Shown here: positions 5,557 to 8,323 of the stretch, in pieces
How the letters are laid out: each line of letters starts with the position of its first letter
Position numbering within the stretch: position 1 is the first letter of the stretch
Position numbers and translations under genes: made by a program
The notes under the pieces: generated by a model
Databases searched by the model: none
Told to the model about the DNA's origin: nothing
Seen by the model: the letters and a program-made list of their open reading frames with translations, nothing else
Assembly (NCBI RefSeq): GCF_004570345.1
Contig: NZ_SPQM01000176.1
Location: 1-8,323, forward strand
DNA length: 8,323 nt
Direction: 5' to 3'
Origin: Blastococcus sp. CT_GayMR20
GTDB taxonomy: Bacteria > Actinomycetota > Actinomycetes > Mycobacteriales > Geodermatophilaceae

Positions 5557-7197
5557 GCGCTGGCGGAGGGCGTCGAACAGCACCGTCTGCAGGTCGGCCG
5601 GGTCCACCGCCGAGTAGGCCGCACCACCGGTCGCGGCGGCGATCTGCTCGAGCGCCGCCAGGTCGGCGTCCGGTCCGAGTGCCACACCGATCACCTTGAC
5701 CGGTCGCTCGGGGTTCGCCTCGCCGCGCAGAGCCGCCAACAGGGCGTCGAGTCGCAGCCCCGCGTCGTCGTCCTCGTTCGTCCCGTCGGTCAGGACCAGG
5801 ACGCTGTTCACCGCGGTGGGGTCGAAGTTCTCGCGCGCCGCCCGCACCGCGGCCAGCGTCGTGTCGTAGAGGCCCGTCCCGCCAGGGGTCAGGCGGTCGG
5901 GGATGCTGTCGAGCTGCTCGTCGAGGACGTCGCGCTGGCTGCGGCCGTCGGCGTCCGCGTCCAGCTCGCGGGTCGGCACGAGCTCGGCCCAGTCCTGGCC
6001 GCCCTCGAGCTGGTAGGCGAAGACCCACAGCCCGACCGCGAACCCGCCGGGCACCAGCGTCAGGGTCGCCTTCGCCGCGTCCCGGGCCAGGGTGGCGCGG
6101 GTGCCGTCGTTGACCGGCGCCTCCATCGACTTGGAGACGTCGAACACGGCCAGGATCCGCGACGGCGCCGCGAGGCTCGACAGCCGCTGGAGCAGGGCCT
6201 GCACGGCGGCAGGGTCGAGCGCGAGCGCCGTCGGTGCCTCGGCCTGGATGCCGGTGGCCTCGCCGGCGTCCGGGGGAGCGCTGCCGTCGCCGTCCCGGAA
6301 ACCGGCCTCGAGGGCGGTCGTCCGCGCGGTGTCCGAGGTCAGCGCCCGCACCACCGCGTCCACCGCTGCGGCGTGGTCCTCGTCGTCGGACGCCGTACCG
6401 ACCCGCAGCACCGGGTAGTCCAGCGACGGAGAACCCTCGGCCGGATAGACCGCGACGAGCGAGGAGTCCCCGGCGTCGGAGTTGATCGCGTAGACCTCCT
6501 GCTCGCTGACCGGCACCAGCGGTGCGTCGGCGCCGCCGGCACCGCCCGCGGCCAGGGCGTCCCCGGCGGAGACCGCCGGTCCGCGCTCGGCGGCCAGCAC
6601 CGCCTGCACCACCGCGTTGTCGGCCTGCTCGCCGCCGCCCAGAGCGGTCCGGACGGCGCCCAGTGCGGCGACCCCCTCGGCACTCGTGGCGAGGTCGGGC
6701 ACGGCGAGGCCCTGGTCGCTGGCGAGGGCCTCACCCCAGCCGGGTGCCGCGCCGGACCAGCCGAGCGCGTCGACGGCCGCCCGGCTGGTCGCGAGGACCA
6801 CCGGCGAGGACCCCATCGAGCCGTCGACCTCCAGCTCGGCCGCGGTGGCGCGCGCGGTCCAGATCATCGAGTCGGGCACCCACACCTCGGGCAGGGCGTC
6901 CGGGTCGAGCGCGCCGAGATCGCCGACGGTCTGCAGCGGCTCCTGCGCGAAGACGTCGGGGGCGACGCAGACGCCGTCCTCGGTGACGATCCGCTGCCCG
7001 ATCAGCTCGTCGGCGACGTCGGCCAGCTCGGGCGCGACGGTGACCGCGACGGTCTGCGGTGCGTCGCAGTCGTCGCCCGAGCCGACCAGCCACCAGACGA
7101 GACCCCCGGCGACCAGGACGGCGGCGACGGCAGCGGCGAGGAAGACGACCGGGGCGGGACGACGGCTGGGGGAGGTGGGATCGGCGTGGCGGCCCAT
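5551..7197 (-). CDS. Membrane-anchored substrate-binding-like and VWA domain protein
   Basis: A 548-residue protein from ATG at 7197 (first residues MGRHADPTSP). A frame extension to a GTG at 7251 lacks a ribosome site, while a weak purine stretch, AGAGAG at 7203-7208, precedes the chosen ATG. Residues 1-15 are short and basic; 16-38 form one hydrophobic helix (signal anchor), so the remainder is outside the membrane. Residues about 45-300 resemble a type 2 periplasmic-binding fold: VAPELADVADEL, EVWVPDSMIW, SSPVVLA, EQEVYAIN, VYPAEGSPSLDYPVL. Residues about 348-545 are a von Willebrand factor A domain with a full MIDAS site: DVSKS (353-357), the Thr of GGTGLYDT (Thr441), and TDGTN with Asp471. 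There are only two cysteines, Cys44 and Cys77, both in the exported part, so a disulfide is plausible. The substrate-binding plus VWA combination recurs in actinobacteria. Its function is not known; surface adhesion or ligand-dependent assembly is a guess. It faces the heptose operon tail to tail. Confidence 0.88.
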   Translation of the reverse strand: MGRHADPTSPSRRPAPVVFLAAAVAAVLVAGGLVWWLVGSGDDCDAPQTVAVTVAPELADVADELIGQRIVTEDGVCVAPDVFAQEPLQTVGDLGALDPDALPEVWVPDSMIWTARATAAELEVDGSMGSSPVVLATSRAAVDALGWSGAAPGWGEALASDQGLAVPDLATSAEGVAALGAVRTALGGGEQADNAVVQAVLAAERGPAVSAGDALAAGGAGGADAPLVPVSEQEVYAINSDAGDSSLVAVYPAEGSPSLDYPVLRVGTASDDEDHAAAVDAVVRALTSDTARTTALEAGFRDGDGSAPPDAGEATGIQAEAPTALALDPAAVQALLQRLSSLAAPSRILAVFDVSKSMEAPVNDGTRATLARDAAKATLTLVPGGFAVGLWVFAYQLEGGQDWAELVPTRELDADADGRSQRDVLDEQLDSIPDRLTPGGTGLYDTTLAAVRAARENFDPTAVNSVLVLTDGTNEDDDAGLRLDALLAALRGEANPERPVKVIGVALGPDADLAALEQIAAATGGAAYSAVDPADLQTVLFDALRQRG

Positions 7198-7255
7198 GCT
7201 CGCTCTCTGGTGCTCGACTCGGGGGTGGTGCGGCTCCCCCCGGGCCCGCACGGAC

Positions 7256-7284
7256 AGCGTAGATGGGCTGCGTGTCCATGCCGT
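7256..7284 (-). promoter_or_regulatory. Weak candidate promoter for the VWA gene
   Basis: On the minus strand, TACGCT (7261 down to 7256) fits the actinobacterial -10 pattern TAnnnT. It is preceded, 17 bases away, by ACGGCA (7284 to 7279), which matches only three of six positions of TTGACA. It would give a leader of about 50 bases before the ATG at 7197. It sits in the 99-base gap (7198-7296) between the decarboxylase gene and the VWA gene, the only sizeable non-coding stretch inside the window. In such GC-rich DNA a TAnnnT match is fairly notable, but the -35 is poor. Confidence 0.2.
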
Positions 7285-7314
7285 GCCGCCCTGTAGTCAG
7301 CCGGTCCGGGCGGC
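7285..7314 (-). terminator. Inverted repeat around the decarboxylase stop codon
   Basis: GCCGCCC at 7285-7291 and GGGCGGC at 7308-7314 form a perfect 7-bp GC-only stem with a 16-base loop that contains the decarboxylase stop codon (TCA on the plus strand at 7297-7299). It could slow or end transcription before the VWA gene. The loop is long, there is no T tract, and GC-only repeats arise often by chance in this base composition, so support is modest. Confidence 0.3.
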
Positions 7315-8289
7315 CACCCTCTCCCGCTGGGCGGCGAACCACTCGAGCGTCCGCCGCAGGCCCTCCTCGGCCGGCACGGTCGGCCGCCAGTCGAGCAGCG
7401 CGTGCGCGCGGGTCGTGTCCGGACGGCGCACCTTCGGGTCGTCCACAGGCAGGTCGACGAAGGAGATCTCCGACTCCGACCCGGTCAGCTCCGCGATCCA
7501 CTGCGCCAGCCGGAGCATGGACAGCTCGTCGGGGTTGCCGATGTTGACCGGCCCCGCGTGCGCGGAGAACGCCATCGCGAGGATGCCGCCGACGGTGTCG
7601 TCGACGTAGCAGATCGACCGGGTCTGGGAGCCGTCGCCGGCCACGGTCAGGGGCCGGCCGGACAGCGCCTGGCCGATGAACGCCGGGATCGCCCGCCCGT
7701 CGTCGGGGCGCATCCGCGGGCCGTAGGTGTTGAAGATCCGCACGATGCCGGTGTCGACGCCTTTCGACGTCCGGTACGCCGTGGTGAGCGCCTCGCTGAA
7801 CCGTTTGGCCTCGTCGTAGACCCCCCGGGGCCCGACCGGGTTGACGTTGCCCCAGTACTCCTCGGTCTGCGGGTGCTGCAGCGGGTCGCCGTACACCTCC
7901 GACGTCGAGGCGAGGACGTACCGGGCGTCCTTCTCCAGGGCCAGCCCGAGCGTGTGCAGCGTGCCGAGGCTGCCCACCTTGAGCGTCTCGATCGGCATCC
8001 GCAGGTAGTCCAGCGGGCTCGCCGGCGACGCGAAGTGCAGGACCAGGTCGACCGGGCCGGGGACGTGCACGTAGTCGGTGACGTCGCAGCGCACGAGCCG
8101 GAAGCCCGGGTGCTCCATCAGGTGCGCGACGTTGCCGGGGGACCCGGTGAGGAAGTTGTCGAGGCACACGACGTCGACGCCGCGCTCGAGGAGGTGCTCG
8201 CACAGGTGCGACCCGAGGAACCCGGCTCCGCCGGTGACGACCGCCCGGCGGATGGTCCGCGCCTCGCGCACGACGTTCGGTTCCGTCAT
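7297..8289 (-). CDS. uxs: UDP-glucuronate decarboxylase (UDP-xylose synthase), extended SDR family
   Basis: A 330-residue NAD-dependent sugar-nucleotide enzyme predicted to convert UDP-glucuronate to UDP-xylose and CO2 in the cytoplasm. Seen: NAD-binding GGAGFLG (20-26), the ribose-binding Asp in LDNFLTG (Asp44), HFASPASPLDY (85-95), ASTSEVYGDPLQHP (127-140), EYWGNVNPVGPR (144-155), catalytic YxxxK at Tyr158 and Lys162, RIFNTYGPRM (184-193), GDGSQTRSICYVDD (218-231), GNPDE (251-255), and DDPKVRRPD (283-291). The STSEVYGDP-HPQ-E-YWGNVNP block, Glu131 and Arg288 are the pattern of UDP-xylose synthase and distinguish it from dTDP-glucose 4,6-dehydratase and from HldD. The length fits bacterial and soluble UXS. 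The start is fixed by a strong Shine-Dalgarno just upstream. It is transcribed away from the right edge and is followed on the same strand by the VWA gene after 99 bases. UDP-xylose could feed the nearby glycosyltransferases; that link is inferred from position only. Confidence 0.9.
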   Translation of the reverse strand: MTEPNVVREARTIRRAVVTGGAGFLGSHLCEHLLERGVDVVCLDNFLTGSPGNVAHLMEHPGFRLVRCDVTDYVHVPGPVDLVLHFASPASPLDYLRMPIETLKVGSLGTLHTLGLALEKDARYVLASTSEVYGDPLQHPQTEEYWGNVNPVGPRGVYDEAKRFSEALTTAYRTSKGVDTGIVRIFNTYGPRMRPDDGRAIPAFIGQALSGRPLTVAGDGSQTRSICYVDDTVGGILAMAFSAHAGPVNIGNPDELSMLRLAQWIAELTGSESEISFVDLPVDDPKVRRPDTTRAHALLDWRPTVPAEEGLRRTLEWFAAQRERVAARTG

Positions 8290-8294
8290 CGCTG

Positions 8295-8302
8295 CTCCTC
8301 CC
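8295..8302 (-). promoter_or_regulatory. Strong ribosome binding site of the decarboxylase gene
   Basis: Read on the minus strand, GGGAGGAG ends 5 bases before the ATG at 8289-8287, with the GGAGG core 7 bases away. This is the best Shine-Dalgarno in the window and decides the start of the decarboxylase. Only 34 bases upstream of the gene are visible, so its promoter is not seen. Confidence 0.8.
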
Positions 8303-8323
8303 GAGTGGGTGCTCCTGCGGCCC

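Noticed and set aside
7060..7080. Lipoprotein attachment at Cys44 of the VWA protein
   Set aside because: Residues before the Cys are GSGDD, not a lipobox, and the Cys lies after the hydrophobic helix ends. A signal anchor fits better.
7198..7251. GTG start at 7251 for the VWA protein
   Set aside because: No Shine-Dalgarno precedes it, and it adds 18 polar residues before a signal anchor that is already complete from the ATG at 7197.
6731..8203. A 490-codon minus-strand frame overlapping the decarboxylase and VWA genes
   Set aside because: It is a shifted reading of two well-supported genes, is Arg/Ala/Pro-rich and has no recognisable domain.
7297..8289. Assignment of the SDR enzyme as HldD (ADP-heptose 6-epimerase)
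   Set aside because: It would complete the heptose pathway, but the STSEVYGDP, YWGNVNP and DDPKVRRPD motifs are those of UDP-glucuronate decarboxylase, not HldD.
1..8323. CRISPR arrays, tRNAs, insertion sequences, phage or defence genes
   Set aside because: None was seen on either strand by eye; all substantial sequence is accounted for by the metabolic and surface genes listed.

Overview
The window is very GC-rich (third codon positions are almost all G or C). It is densely packed with short gene overlaps and GTG starts, and the encoded proteins resemble those of high-GC Actinobacteria. By overall feel the best guess is a Geodermatophilaceae-type organism (Blastococcus, Geodermatophilus, Modestobacter), but no rRNA or other marker in the window fixes this.

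Left part (1-5541, plus strand): six genes in one tightly coupled operon. They are the 3' end of a family 9 glycosyltransferase (GT9), a GT4-like glycosyltransferase, a canonical GT4 glycosyltransferase, gmhA (sedoheptulose-7-phosphate isomerase), a fused hldE (heptose-7-phosphate kinase plus heptose-1-phosphate nucleotidyltransferase), and a second, complete GT9. The junctions overlap by 4, 4, 4, 4 and 1 bases, so the set is almost certainly co-transcribed and translationally coupled. GmhA and HldE supply three of the four steps from sedoheptulose 7-phosphate to an ADP-heptose. The GT9 enzymes are of the heptosyltransferase superfamily, and the two GT4-type enzymes would add further sugars. 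The natural reading is a cell-surface or secreted heptose-containing glycan in a bacterium expected to lack LPS. The phosphatase GmhB and the 6-epimerase HldD are not in the window; they may lie upstream of base 1 or elsewhere.

Junction (5536-5556): the operon converges on a minus-strand gene with only 9 bases between stop codons. A perfect 7-bp inverted repeat sits there and contains both stop codons; it is a good candidate for a bidirectional terminator.

Right part (5551-8289, minus strand): an NAD-dependent sugar-nucleotide enzyme that closely matches UDP-glucuronate decarboxylase (UDP-xylose synthase) comes first in transcription order. About 100 bases later comes a membrane-anchored extracytoplasmic protein that joins a substrate-binding-like domain to a von Willebrand factor A domain with an intact MIDAS metal site. 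The decarboxylase plausibly supplies UDP-xylose to the same glycan programme. The VWA protein has no obvious mechanistic tie to it.

No tRNA, rRNA, CRISPR array, insertion sequence or phage gene was seen. No stretch without a gene exceeds about 100 bases.
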